Origin: Sphingomonas sp. S2M10
GTDB taxonomy: Bacteria; Pseudomonadota; Alphaproteobacteria; Sphingomonadales; Sphingomonadaceae
Length of the DNA: 64,000 nucleotides
NCBI RefSeq assembly: GCF_012650175.1
Contig: NZ_JAAILI010000026.1
Coordinates: forward strand, 1 to 64,000
Direction of reading: 5' to 3'
Under the pieces are notes generated by a model. That model did no database searches and was not told the DNA's origin. It saw nothing but the letters and a program-made list of their open reading frames with translations. The translations under genes were made by a program, and so were the position numbers. Shown one piece after another: positions 8,691-17,239 of the stretch (positions are counted from its first letter, which is position 1; every line of letters begins with the position of its first letter).

Positions 8691-10372
8691 GCCCGTCGCA
8701 GCTCCAGCTCGAAACAGGCGCCGCGTTCCTCCGCCAGCCAGCGCAGGCTGCCGCCCAGTTCGGTCATGATGTCGCTGGAGATCACCAGTCCAAGGCCCAG
8801 GCCGTTGCTGCGGCTGGTGGCGAAGGGCGTGAACAGGCGCGCGGCGATGTCGGGCGCGATGCCGGGGCCGTTGTCGTGGATTCGCACCCAGACCAGGCCC
8901 TCGGCCAGGGTGAGGCGGATCGCGATCGTCGGGTCCGGCCGGCCGGCCAGCGCTTCGGTCGCGTTCTGCAGCAGGTTGACGAACACCTGCTCCAGCCGCA
9001 CCCGCCCGCCCATCACCAGCAGGTGCGTGCCGATCGCCGGTCGCTCCAGCCGCACGTTGCGCAATTGCTCCTTCAGGATCAGCAGCGCGCCGTCCAGCAC
9101 CTCGGCCAACGGCAGCGGGCGGACCTCGCCCGGCTGGCGGCGCGAGAAACCGCGCAGCTGCGCGGTGACCGATCCGATCCGGTCGCTGAGGCGGCGGATC
9201 GTGTCGAGATTGTCGCGCACCATGTCGGTCGCGCCCTGATCGAGCAGCTGCACGCTGGTTTCGGCATAGGTGCGGATCGCGGCGACCGGCTGGGCGGTCT
9301 CGTGCGCCACGCTGGCGGTGACCTGGCCGAGGGTGGCGAGCCGGTTGGCCTGGCGCAGTCCCTCGCGCAGATCGGCGGCGCGGGCCTCGATCGCGGCGCG
9401 CTCCTCGATCTCGCGGCGGAGCTCGGCGGTGCGTTCCGCGACGGCGGCCTCCAGCTCGGAGGTGCGGCGACGGCTGAGCGTGGCGCGCTGGCGCAGGCTC
9501 CAGATCAGCGCGGCGAGCGCCAGCACGGCCAAAAACCCGACCAGGCCGGCGGTGCGCTGCGCGGCGGCGACCGCCGGGCCGATCGACCGGCGCAGCGACA
9601 GGCTCCAGCCCGGCTGGCTGGTCGGCACGCTCGCCTCGACCAGGTTGCCCCGTGCGGGTGGCAGCAGCACGGGGGCGGAGGTTTCGGGCAGCGCCGCCTC
9701 GCGCCGGAGCGCCGCGAGCACCGCCGGCAGGATCGGGCGCGCCACGGCGAAGCGCAGGCCGGGATCGCTGGCGACAAGCACCAGCCCGGCCGCATTCTCG
9801 ACCCGGGTGTCGCCCCCGGCGCGCCGCCATGCCGCCTCGATCGCATCGAACTCCAGCTTGACCACGATCACGCCGCCGGTCGGCGTGCGGCGGGCGAGAT
9901 ACAGGCCCGAATGGCGGCTGACCGTGCCGAGCGCGAACTGGCTGGCCTCGCCGCGGGCGCGGGCCTCCCGAAAATAGCGGCGGAACCGATAGTCCGATCC
10001 GACGAAGCTTTGCGGGGTGCGCCAGTTGCTTGCGGCGCGGGTGCGCCCGTCCGCGCCGACCACGTAGATCGCGGCGGCGCCGGTGGTGCGGGTAAGCGCC
10101 TCGAGCTTTGCATTCAGCGGCCCCGCAGGGGCGCCGGCGAGCGTGGCGGCAACCTGCCTGTCATCGCTGAGGGCAAGCGGCAGCAGGCGGAAACGTGCGA
10201 TTTCGCTGTCGAGCAGCGCGGCACGGAGCTGGGCGCCGGTGCGGGTGCTGGTGATCAGCGCGTCGCGGGTACCGGCGCCAGCAATCCATGCCCCGGCAAC
10301 AGCGACCGCCGTGGCCATCAGCACGGCGATGATCCAGTAGCGCCAGCCGGCAAGCGAGTCACGATCGGTCAC
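8687..10372 (-). CDS. DctB-like sensor histidine kinase
   Basis: About 561 residues: an N-terminal membrane helix (YWIIAVLMATAVAVAGAWIAG), a periplasmic sensor domain of the DctB PAS-like type (FVGSDYRFRRYFREA, then LYLARRTPTGGVIVVK), a second membrane helix (GLVGFLAVLALAALIW), a coiled coil, the dimerisation domain with the phospho-histidine in SVAHETAQPVAAIRTYAE, and a catalytic domain with NLLQNATEAL, DNGPGI and NGLGLGL. Members of this family sense C4-dicarboxylates and phosphorylate DctD. Start choice is uncertain: a GTG at 10417 would add 15 residues, but that codon lies inside the palindrome at 10402-10417, so the GTG at 10372 is preferred. The stop overlaps the regulator start as ATGA. 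Confidence 0.87.
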   Translation of the reverse strand: MTDRDSLAGWRYWIIAVLMATAVAVAGAWIAGAGTRDALITSTRTGAQLRAALLDSEIARFRLLPLALSDDRQVAATLAGAPAGPLNAKLEALTRTTGAAAIYVVGADGRTRAASNWRTPQSFVGSDYRFRRYFREARARGEASQFALGTVSRHSGLYLARRTPTGGVIVVKLEFDAIEAAWRRAGGDTRVENAAGLVLVASDPGLRFAVARPILPAVLAALRREAALPETSAPVLLPPARGNLVEASVPTSQPGWSLSLRRSIGPAVAAAQRTAGLVGFLAVLALAALIWSLRQRATLSRRRTSELEAAVAERTAELRREIEERAAIEARAADLREGLRQANRLATLGQVTASVAHETAQPVAAIRTYAETSVQLLDQGATDMVRDNLDTIRRLSDRIGSVTAQLRGFSRRQPGEVRPLPLAEVLDGALLILKEQLRNVRLERPAIGTHLLVMGGRVRLEQVFVNLLQNATEALAGRPDPTIAIRLTLAEGLVWVRIHDNGPGIAPDIAARLFTPFATSRSNGLGLGLVISSDIMTELGGSLRWLAEERGACFELELRRA

Positions 10373-10400
10373 CGACCCGCTATCCGTCAGCGCCGGTCGA

Positions 10401-10418
10401 TGTGCAAGTTTTTGCACT
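10401..10418. promoter_or_regulatory. palindrome between dctB and dctA, candidate DctD site
   Basis: GTGCAA-GTTT-TTGCAC forms a perfect 6-base inverted repeat at 10402-10417, flanked by T on one side and T on the other, in the divergent region between the kinase and transporter genes. Its form resembles the TGTGC...GCACA upstream activator sites of rhizobial DctD. No sigma-54 promoter (GG-N10-GC) was found between it and dctA, which fits the missing GAFTGA loop in the regulator. Confidence 0.5.
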
Positions 10419-10594
10419 TTATTCGCGGCGGGTTGTGTCGATTTTTGCCCGGAAGGCGCAGGTGTATCCGGTTAAGCATCTGAAATAAAACTACGAATCA
10501 AGATTCCTTTTTTTGTTTCCTCCGCAGGGCCGCGCGACCGAGAATGCCGGGATCGAGTCCTACCGGCACAACGGAGGCCGAAGGAGAGGAAGTG

Positions 10595-11944
10595 ATGGTT
10601 CGTATCCCCGCCCAGTCCCACGATACCGCGCCCGCGATGCCGGCCAAGGCGCTGCCCTGGTACCGGCATCTCTATGCGCAGGTGCTCGTCGCGATCGTGG
10701 CGGGTGTGCTGATCGGCCATTTCGCCCCCGCCACCGGCGAGGCGCTCAAGCCGATCGGCGACGGCTTCATCAAGCTGGTCAAGATGATCATCGCGCCGGT
10801 GATCTTCCTCACCATCGTCACCGGCATCGCCGGCATGCGCGACCTCAAGGCGGTCGGCCGGGTCGCGGCCAAGGCCTTCGGCTATTTCCTGTTCTTCTCC
10901 ACGCTGGCGCTGGTCGTCGGCATGGTCGTGGCCAATGTCGTTCGACCGGGCGAGGGGCTCAACATCGATCCGGCCTCGCTCGACGCCGGCAAGGTCGCCG
11001 ACTATGCCGCCAAGGCGCATGAGAGCACGCTGACCGGCTTCCTGCTCGGCATCATCCCCGATACGTTCCTCTCCGCGATCACCGGCGGCAACATCCTGCA
11101 GACTTTGTTCGTCGCAATCCTGTTCGGCATCGGGCTGGCGCTGGTCGGCGATCGCGGCGAGCGGATCACCCAGGCGCTGGAAGACATCTCGCTGGCGATG
11201 TTCAAGGTCGTCGCGATCCTGATGAAGGCGGCGCCCGTCGGTGCCTTCGGCGCGATGGCGTTCACCGTCGGCAAGTACGGGGTCGGCACGCTCGCCAATC
11301 TGGCGATGCTGGTCGGCACCTTCTACCTCACCTCGGCGCTGTTCGTGTTCGTCGTGCTGGGCACGGTCGCGTGGATGGCGGGCTTCTCGATCTTCCGGCT
11401 GATCGCGTATCTGAAGGCGGAACTGCTGCTGGTGCTGGGCACCTCCTCGTCGGAGAGCGCGCTGCCCTCGCTGATCGAGAAGATGGAGCGCGCCGGCTGC
11501 CCCAAGACGATCGTCGGCCTGGTCGTGCCGACCGGCTATTCGTTCAATCTCGACGGCACCAACATCTACATGACGCTGGCGGCGCTGTTCATCGCGCAGG
11601 CGACCAACGTGCACCTCTCGATCGAGCAGCAATTGCTGCTGCTGGGCGTGGCGATGCTCTCCTCCAAGGGCGCGGCGGGGGTGACAGGCGCGGGCTTCAT
11701 CACCCTGGCGGCGACGCTGTCGATCGTGCCCAGCGTGCCGGTGGCGGGCATGGCGCTGATCCTCGGTGTCGACCGGTTCATGTCCGAGTGCCGCAGCCTC
11801 ACCAACTTCATCGGCAATGCGGTGGCGACGGTGGTCGTCTCGCGCTGGGAAGGCCGGCTGGATCACGATGCGCTCGACGCGGCGCTGCACGGTCGCGCGC
11901 TGCGGATCGACCAGCGCCCTGCCGACGCCGTTCCGGCCGAATAA
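10595..11944 (+). CDS. dctA: C4-dicarboxylate:cation symporter DctA
   Basis: A 449-residue inner-membrane secondary transporter of the dicarboxylate/amino acid:cation symporter family, importing succinate, fumarate and malate. Family signatures are clear: [22 protein letters not shown] at the start (first helix), [23 protein letters not shown], the re-entrant loop [17 protein letters not shown], the cation-site motif [19 protein letters not shown] and the substrate-site stretch [17 protein letters not shown]. Length is typical. The ATG at 10595 has AAGGAGAGGA just before it; a GTG immediately upstream is possible. It is divergent from the dctBD-like genes and sits 10 bases before an AlgE-like channel gene, so both are probably controlled by that two-component pair. 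Confidence 0.96.
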   Translation: MVRIPAQSHDTAPAMPAKALPWYRHLYAQVLVAIVAGVLIGHFAPATGEALKPIGDGFIKLVKMIIAPVIFLTIVTGIAGMRDLKAVGRVAAKAFGYFLFFSTLALVVGMVVANVVRPGEGLNIDPASLDAGKVADYAAKAHESTLTGFLLGIIPDTFLSAITGGNILQTLFVAILFGIGLALVGDRGERITQALEDISLAMFKVVAILMKAAPVGAFGAMAFTVGKYGVGTLANLAMLVGTFYLTSALFVFVVLGTVAWMAGFSIFRLIAYLKAELLLVLGTSSSESALPSLIEKMERAGCPKTIVGLVVPTGYSFNLDGTNIYMTLAALFIAQATNVHLSIEQQLLLLGVAMLSSKGAAGVTGAGFITLAATLSIVPSVPVAGMALILGVDRFMSECRSLTNFIGNAVATVVVSRWEGRLDHDALDAALHGRALRIDQRPADAVPAE

Positions 11945-11954
11945 GGAAGTTCCC

Positions 11955-13400
11955 ATGCGTAGCGTAACCTGCGTTCTGGGCGCCAGTTCGGCGCTCGCCC
12001 TGAGCATGCCTGCCGCCGCGCAGGTCGTGGAAACCGCCGGCTATCCCGCGGCCGCGATCGGCGACGGTGCCACCACCGGCGGCTACAATCTGTCGCGCTG
12101 GGCGGAGGACTGGCGCAAGCTCTGCGACCCCGCCAAGCGCGACGATCCGATCGACGCGCTCAAGTGCCTGAAGCTGACGCGCGACGGCGACGTCTATGTC
12201 ACGCTTTCCGGCGAGGCGCGGCTGCGGGTGAACCACACCACCAACCCCAATTTGCGCAACAGCCGCGCGCAGCGGCAGGACATCTTCCGGCTGGTCGGCG
12301 GCGCGGACGTGCATATCGGGGAGCATCTGCGCGTCTATGGCGAGATCGCGCATGGCAGCATCAGCGGGGTCGAACTCGGCGCACCGGCGGCGACGCTGCG
12401 CAACGACGTGGCGGTGCAACAACTGTTCGTCGAGGCCAAGGGCGAGGTGGCCGGCATCGATGTCGGCGCACGCTATGGCCGACAGGAATTCACCGACGGG
12501 CCCAATCTGCTGACCTCGCAGTGCGACAACAACACGATTCGCTACACGTTGAACGGCGTGCGCGCCTGGGCGCGGGGCAAGACCATGCGGGTGGACCTGT
12601 TCGACCTGAAGCCCACCCAATATGGCGACCTCGGCACCGACGACGACGTGATCGATCCCGCCCGGCGTTTCTCGGGCGTGACCCTGGGCTTCGTCGTGCC
12701 CAAGGCCTGGGTGGGCGGCGCCAAGCTCTATTTCGATCCCTTTTTCTGGCGCCGCCGCAACACGGTGGGCACCTGGGGCGGAAGGATCGGTCCGGCGACG
12801 CGCTACTATCTGGGCACGCATGTGTGGGGCGAGGCGGGGCCGGTGACGCTGGACTGGTCGGTCAACCACCAATGGGGCCATTTCATCGACCAGCGGATCG
12901 ACGCCTGGCATGGCTTCTTCGCCCAGAACGTCCGGCTCGGCAGCGGCAAGCGCGCGCCGCGGATCGGCTTCCACGCCGATTATGCCAGCGGCGGCGGCGG
13001 CTATGGCGGGGCCACGCTGCGCAACGCCTATGCGCCGTTCGGCAACAACATCTATTACAGCTACGGCCTGTTCCTCACGCCGAGCAACCTGGTGGCGCTG
13101 GCGCCGACGCTGAACCTGTCGCCGACGGCGAAGCTTCGGCTCAACATGGAGTATCAGCGGGCCTGGCGCGCCGATGTCCATGACGCGGTGTACCGGGCGA
13201 GCGGCCAGCCCTTTGCCGGCACCCAGAATGTCCGCGATTCCCATACCGCCGATGTCGCGCGCTTGCAGGCGGTGTGGGCCATCACCCCGCGGCTGTCGCT
13301 CACCGGGCGGTACGAGCATTTCGCCGCCGGGCCGGCGCTCACCAAGGCGGGCTATGCCAGCTCGGACTTCGTGGCGGGGTGGGTGAGCTTCCGCTTCTGA
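11955..13400 (+). CDS. AlgE-like (alginate export family) outer-membrane channel
   Basis: A 481-residue outer-membrane beta-barrel protein with a signal peptide ending MPAAAQ. It matches the alginate-export domain family in outline: DVYVTLSGEARLRVNH, then RLQVG-type strands, YGRQEF, and the RRRNTVGTWGG, LDWSVNHQWG and DFVAGWVSFRF strands, ending in phenylalanine as barrel proteins do. The family includes AlgE and general anion-type porins; the name does not imply alginate here. It follows dctA by 10 bases with AAGGAAG as ribosome site. I infer that it is the outer-membrane entry route for the dicarboxylates taken up by DctA. Confidence 0.8.
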   Translation: MRSVTCVLGASSALALSMPAAAQVVETAGYPAAAIGDGATTGGYNLSRWAEDWRKLCDPAKRDDPIDALKCLKLTRDGDVYVTLSGEARLRVNHTTNPNLRNSRAQRQDIFRLVGGADVHIGEHLRVYGEIAHGSISGVELGAPAATLRNDVAVQQLFVEAKGEVAGIDVGARYGRQEFTDGPNLLTSQCDNNTIRYTLNGVRAWARGKTMRVDLFDLKPTQYGDLGTDDDVIDPARRFSGVTLGFVVPKAWVGGAKLYFDPFFWRRRNTVGTWGGRIGPATRYYLGTHVWGEAGPVTLDWSVNHQWGHFIDQRIDAWHGFFAQNVRLGSGKRAPRIGFHADYASGGGGYGGATLRNAYAPFGNNIYYSYGLFLTPSNLVALAPTLNLSPTAKLRLNMEYQRAWRADVHDAVYRASGQPFAGTQNVRDSHTADVARLQAVWAITPRLSLTGRYEHFAAGPALTKAGYASSDFVAGWVSFRF

Positions 13401-13480
13401 CCTGACCCGCGCGCGGCCGCTGCCGCTGCTTTGCAAGCATTTCACCGGTTGACGGCGCAGCGCGCCGCCGCCTAGCCATG

Positions 13481-13496
13481 TTGTTACCGATAACAA
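13481..13496. promoter_or_regulatory. LacI-family-type operator
   Basis: TTGTTA-CCGA-TAACAA is a perfect 6-base inverted repeat with the TAACnnnnGTTA-like core bound by many LacI-family sugar regulators. It lies 40 bases upstream of the two-gene glycosidase operon, where a repressor would block transcription. No LacI gene lies in this window. Confidence 0.55.
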
Positions 13497-13535
13497 TGGC
13501 GGCCGACGAGTCGTCCTGGAGAGGAGACACTGGCG

Positions 13536-14249
13536 ATGGGCAGGCCCGGATCGGCCGCGTTGTGGCGCGCGATGGCATGGACGTTGCTCGCGCCGGGAGC
13601 GCTCCACGCGCAGACCGCCGGCATGGTGGAAGAGACGCTGCCGCCGCCGACCGGCCTGGCGCCCTATTTCACCCCGGCCTCCGCCGATCCGATCGCACCC
13701 GATGCCGATGGCTTTCTCCGTCGCTGGCTGCTGCTGGAGCCGGTGGTGAAGCCCAACCGCACCAATACCGGCTTCACCCCCAGCTATGTCCGCGCGGCGA
13801 TCGCGCCCGGCACCTATCCGGGCACGTTCGAGACCGTACCGCGCGACGGCGACAGCGCGCCCGGTGCCTTGCGCTGGCATGCGCTCGATTCCAGCCTGTT
13901 CGACGTGAAGCTGTTCTACCTGGCGCAGGGGCTGGGCAAGCCGACCTATGGCGTGATCTTCTGGGCGGTGACCGTGATCAACGCGCCCCGCGAGATGCGC
14001 GGCGTGCGGCTGGCGATGGGCTCCAACTCGGCGTCGCGCTGGTGGCTGAACGGCAGCGAGGTTGCCGGGCTCTATGGCGATCGGCGGATGGTGATGGACG
14101 ACGTCCTGTCGCGCCCGATCACGCTGCGCAAGGGGCGCAACGTGCTGCGCGGCGCGGTGATCAACGGCCCCGGCCTCAGCGATTTCTGCGCCCGCTTCGT
14201 CGACGAGACCGGCAAGCCGATCCGCGACATCACCATCGACGTGAAGTGA
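13536..14249 (+). CDS. secreted protein of unknown function in a glycosidase operon
   Basis: A 237-residue protein with a signal peptide (ALWRAMAWTLLAPGALHAQ). The N-terminal part has a WLLLEP motif followed by a DSSLFDVKLFYLA strand. The C-terminal half (SNSASRWWLNGSEVAGLYGDRRMVMDD, then LRKGRNVLRGAVING) looks like the galactose-binding-type beta-sandwich of glycoside hydrolases, in which WWLNG and KGRNVL are recurrent. I do not recognise a catalytic domain. It precedes the GH43-type gene by 8 bases and shares the LacI-type operator, so it probably assists in binding or processing the same polysaccharide in the periplasm. Confidence 0.7.
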   Translation: MGRPGSAALWRAMAWTLLAPGALHAQTAGMVEETLPPPTGLAPYFTPASADPIAPDADGFLRRWLLLEPVVKPNRTNTGFTPSYVRAAIAPGTYPGTFETVPRDGDSAPGALRWHALDSSLFDVKLFYLAQGLGKPTYGVIFWAVTVINAPREMRGVRLAMGSNSASRWWLNGSEVAGLYGDRRMVMDDVLSRPITLRKGRNVLRGAVINGPGLSDFCARFVDETGKPIRDITIDVK

Positions 14250-14257
14250 GGAACGCC

Positions 14258-15703
14258 ATGAAGCTCTCCACGCTGCCGCTCGCCGCGCTGTTCCTGCTCG
14301 CCCAGCCCCAGGCCGCCTCCGCCCAGCTGGCGGGGGAGCCGTTCATCCATGATCCCTCGACCATCACCTATTCGGACGGCCGCTGGTGGACCTTCGGCAC
14401 GCGCGGGGGCGGGCTCGTGTCCGAGGATGGCTGGACCTGGCGCAGCGGCGGCGAGCGGCCCGGCGGCGGCGTCGCGCCCGACGTGATCAAGATCGGCGAC
14501 CGCTATTATGTGAGCTATGCGGTGGGCGGCGGCGGGATGAACGGCGGCCATGCCAGCAACGTCAAGGTGATGTGGACCAGGTCGCTCGATCCCAAGTCGC
14601 CCGATTTCGGCTATCACGATGTCGGCATCGTCGCTTCGACCAACGGGCTGGAGCCCGCCGACGCGATCGATCCCGCCTTCCTCTTCGCCGAAGGCCGGCT
14701 GTGGCTGAGCTACGGCACCTATTTCGGCTATATCCGCATGATCGAGCTCGACCCAAAGACCGGGGACAAGATGCCGGGCAGCCAGCCGGTCGACGTCGCG
14801 ATCGACATGGAAGCGACCGCGCTGCTGCACCGCGACGGCTGGTATTATCTGCTCGGCACCCATGGCACCTGCTGCGACGGGCCCAACTCCTCGTACAATA
14901 TCCGCGTGGGTCGGTCGCGCAGCCCGACCGGACCCTTTGTCGACCATATGGGCGTGCCGCTGCTCAAGGGCGGCGGCAAGCTGGTCGTGGCGGGGCGCGG
15001 GCGGCAGTACGGCCCGGGGCATTTCGGGCTGCTCGACCTGGGCGAGGGTGTCGAGAAATTCTCGATGCATTACGAGTCGGATCTCGATCGTGGCGGGCGC
15101 AGCGTGCTCGGCATCCTGCCGCTGCTGTGGAAGGATGGCTGGCCGGTGACGGGCGAAAATCTGGTGGCCGGGACCTATGAGATCCAGTCCGAGCGCGGTG
15201 GCGGGGCGCTGGAGCTGGCGGTGGATTTCGTCCGCATGCCGTTCGATGCCCGCCGCAGCTTCTTCGCCAGGCCGGGTGACCCTACCGGCCCCATCCCGAA
15301 CCAGACGCTCGCCGAGAATCGGGTAAGCTGGCCCGAAGGCGCGATCGAAGTCGACCTTGGCGATTACATGATCCGCGCGCACCAGCTCTGGTCGATCGCG
15401 CCGGCGGAAGGCGCGGGCGGGGCGTTCGGCGCGCCCTATTACAAGATCCTGATCGCAGGCACCGAGCGTGCGCTGGCGGTAGGGCCCGAAGGCAGCGTGC
15501 AGGCCGTGCCCGCCTTTACCGGCGCGGCCGAGCAGCTGTGGCGGATCGACCAGCTGACCGATGGCAGCTACCGCATCCAGCCCAAGGCGCAGGCCGATGC
15601 CAAGCACCCCAAGGCGCTGGTCGCGATCGGACGGAGCACGCCGGCACTGATGCCGTTCGATCCGGCGAGCGATGCGGGTCGCTGGACCTTCCAGCGACCC
15701 TGA
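14258..15703 (+). CDS. secreted GH43-type arabinan/xylan hydrolase with C-terminal lectin-like domain
   Basis: A 481-residue secreted enzyme with signal peptide ending AASAQ. The five-bladed propeller of GH43 (arabinanase clan) is indicated by HDPSTITYSDGRWWTFGT (catalytic base Asp), AIDPAFLFAEGRLWLSYGT (second Asp), and IDMEATALLHRDGWYYLLGT (acid Glu). A C-terminal segment from about residue 370 (IRAHQLWSIAPAE, AAEQLWRIDQLTDGSYRIQP) has the QxW repeats of a ricin-type carbohydrate-binding domain. The substrate is probably arabinose-containing or related plant polysaccharide. Ribosome site is weak (GAGGAACGCC). It is co-transcribed with the preceding gene. GH43 versus a related clan member would be settled by profile search. 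Confidence 0.82.
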   Translation: MKLSTLPLAALFLLAQPQAASAQLAGEPFIHDPSTITYSDGRWWTFGTRGGGLVSEDGWTWRSGGERPGGGVAPDVIKIGDRYYVSYAVGGGGMNGGHASNVKVMWTRSLDPKSPDFGYHDVGIVASTNGLEPADAIDPAFLFAEGRLWLSYGTYFGYIRMIELDPKTGDKMPGSQPVDVAIDMEATALLHRDGWYYLLGTHGTCCDGPNSSYNIRVGRSRSPTGPFVDHMGVPLLKGGGKLVVAGRGRQYGPGHFGLLDLGEGVEKFSMHYESDLDRGGRSVLGILPLLWKDGWPVTGENLVAGTYEIQSERGGGALELAVDFVRMPFDARRSFFARPGDPTGPIPNQTLAENRVSWPEGAIEVDLGDYMIRAHQLWSIAPAEGAGGAFGAPYYKILIAGTERALAVGPEGSVQAVPAFTGAAEQLWRIDQLTDGSYRIQPKAQADAKHPKALVAIGRSTPALMPFDPASDAGRWTFQRP

Positions 15704-15709
15704 GCACTG

Positions 15710-16171
15710 TCAGGCCGGCACCGCCGCGGCGGTGTCGGCGCCGAGCAGGCGCTCGCGGAACAGCTTGTGGGCGTTGCGCTGCTCGATGATGCGGCCGGCG
15801 AGGTACAGCGCCGCGAAAATGCCGGCGAAGACATAGCCGGGAATGCGCATCGGCTGCGCGGCATAGGCGAGCGCGGCGAAGGGGGCGGGGGCAAGGAAGC
15901 ACCAGAGCAGCGGATGGCTGGTCAGGTCGTAGCGGAGCGCCGGGCCTCGCTCGGTCTCGACGAATTGCAGCGTGCCATGCTCGAACGAGGCGAGCTTGTC
16001 CTGCGAGTCCGGATTGTCCTTGTGGAACACCAGCGTGTCGAGGCTCCGCTCCAGCGTGGTGCCGCGCTCCTCGAAGACGGGCTCCAGCGCCGTGAAGGAG
16101 TTCGGCCGCGAGGGCAGCGCCAGCGTGCCGCGAACGTGCCAGATCCAGTCGATCGCGCGCAGCCAGCTCAT
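15710..16171 (-). CDS. small membrane protein paired with sterol desaturase
   Basis: A 153-residue protein of no recognised family. It has a soluble N-terminal half (residues 1-90, including RSLDTLVFHKDNPDSQDKLASFEHG) and two adjacent membrane segments (LLWCFLAPAPFAALAYAA and GYVFAGIFAALYLAGRI), followed by a basic tail. Its ATG overlaps the stop of the desaturase gene (ATGA), so the two are translationally coupled and the protein probably acts with the hydroxylase in the membrane. It converges on the glycosidase gene with only 6 bases between stops. Confidence 0.72.
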   Translation of the reverse strand: MSWLRAIDWIWHVRGTLALPSRPNSFTALEPVFEERGTTLERSLDTLVFHKDNPDSQDKLASFEHGTLQFVETERGPALRYDLTSHPLLWCFLAPAPFAALAYAAQPMRIPGYVFAGIFAALYLAGRIIEQRNAHKLFRERLLGADTAAAVPA

Positions 16172-17112
16172 TCGGCGGCTACCGCGTCGGGCAGGCGCGG
16201 GGCGCGCAGCTGCTTGACCCAGCCGACCAGCGGCCGGAACGGGTAGACCATCTGTTCCTTGATCCCCAGCCGGCGGCAATCGTCGAGCCCGACATGGGCG
16301 GCCTCGGAATCGCGGCAGGTACCGAAGATCCGGTCGATGAAGATGAAGGTGTTGGCGTAGTTGGTCCGGCTGCTGTCGTAATCGGGCGAGTGGTGCAGGC
16401 TGTGATGCTCGACCGTGTTGAACAGGAAGGACCACCAGCGCGGCGTGTTGAAGCGGATATTGGCATGGGTATAGGCGCCGATCGCCATGCCGATGCCGCC
16501 GGCGAGCAGCGCGGCGCGCGGCAGGAAGTCGAAGAAGCCGCCCAGGCTGAGACCGATCAGGAACAGCTCGATGGGGTTGCCGACCGAGCCCTTGAGCGCG
16601 TTCAGCTGGGTGATGTGGTGGTGGGGCGCGTGCGTCAGCCACAGCGGGTACCAGTTGTGCATGCCGCGATGCATCCAATATTGGCAGAAATCGAAGATCA
16701 GCAGAATGGCGAGCGCCTGGAACAGGATCGGGATCTGGCCGGCCCATGCGGTCTTGATATGGAAATAATGCTTGATCGCGTCGATGATCGCATCGTCGCC
16801 GAACTGCTTGCCGGCATATTTGATCAGCGTGTAGCTCATGCCGACATAGAAGAGATCGCTGGCGAGTTCCTTCCAGGTCAGCCGCCAGTGGCGGTGGCGC
16901 TCGCTGATCCGCTCCATGCCGAGCAGGCAGAGCTTGAACACGATGCCGATGCCGACCGCGACCGAGGCCTTGGCGATCGAATCCGGCGCCAGCGTCCAGA
17001 ACAGCACCATCGCGAGCAGCACCGCCGGCTGGAACCAGGTGAAGATGAAGCGCTTGACCGGGCCGCCCTGCACGCCGGTCGTTTCGAAGTTGGTCGGTAC
17101 AGCTGCATCCAT
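16168..17112 (-). CDS. sterol desaturase / fatty acid hydroxylase family protein (paralogue 1)
   Basis: A 314-residue integral membrane di-iron enzyme. The histidine clusters of the family are intact: HRGMH, HAPHHH and HHSLHH plus a further histidine in THANIRF. These bind two irons for O2-dependent hydroxylation of lipid chains or sterol-like substrates. Four or more hydrophobic segments surround them. The ATG at 17112 starts the region shared with the paralogue at 33767-34651, which has the same motifs and the same spacing (WLTHAPHHHITQLNA.KG, then VGNPIELFLI). A TACGTCAAACG motif lies 72 bases upstream on the coding strand. The lipid substrate is unknown. Confidence 0.9.
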   Translation of the reverse strand: MDAAVPTNFETTGVQGGPVKRFIFTWFQPAVLLAMVLFWTLAPDSIAKASVAVGIGIVFKLCLLGMERISERHRHWRLTWKELASDLFYVGMSYTLIKYAGKQFGDDAIIDAIKHYFHIKTAWAGQIPILFQALAILLIFDFCQYWMHRGMHNWYPLWLTHAPHHHITQLNALKGSVGNPIELFLIGLSLGGFFDFLPRAALLAGGIGMAIGAYTHANIRFNTPRWWSFLFNTVEHHSLHHSPDYDSSRTNYANTFIFIDRIFGTCRDSEAAHVGLDDCRRLGIKEQMVYPFRPLVGWVKQLRAPRLPDAVAAE

Positions 17113-17184
17113 GGTCGCGCCCGGTCCTCGCCCGTGATTCCGATGATCGGAAGATGACCGAAACGGGGCATTGGCGCCGTAAGT

Positions 17185-17195
17185 CGTTTGACGTA
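17185..17195 (-). promoter_or_regulatory. TACGTCAAACG motif, copy 1
   Basis: The 11-base sequence TACGTCAAACG reads toward the desaturase gene starting at 17112. The same sequence occurs at 32626 and 35676 and a two-mismatch form at 33669. See the findings for the shared-motif argument. Confidence 0.45.
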
Positions 17196-17239
17196 GCGGC
17201 CGATTTCGCGGGTTGTTCGGCCCGGTTCGGTGCCGCAGC

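Noticed and set aside
10418..10594. Sigma-54 promoter before dctA
   Set aside because: No TGGCAC-N5-TTGC or GG-N10-GC arrangement was found; the nearest TTGC has no GG at the right distance.
10472..12007. Open frame of 511 codons on the minus strand
   Set aside because: Antisense to dctA, whose product is unmistakable.
11808..13880. Open frame of 690 codons on the minus strand
   Set aside because: Antisense to the AlgE-like channel gene and its flank; Arg/His/Gln-rich nonsense composition.
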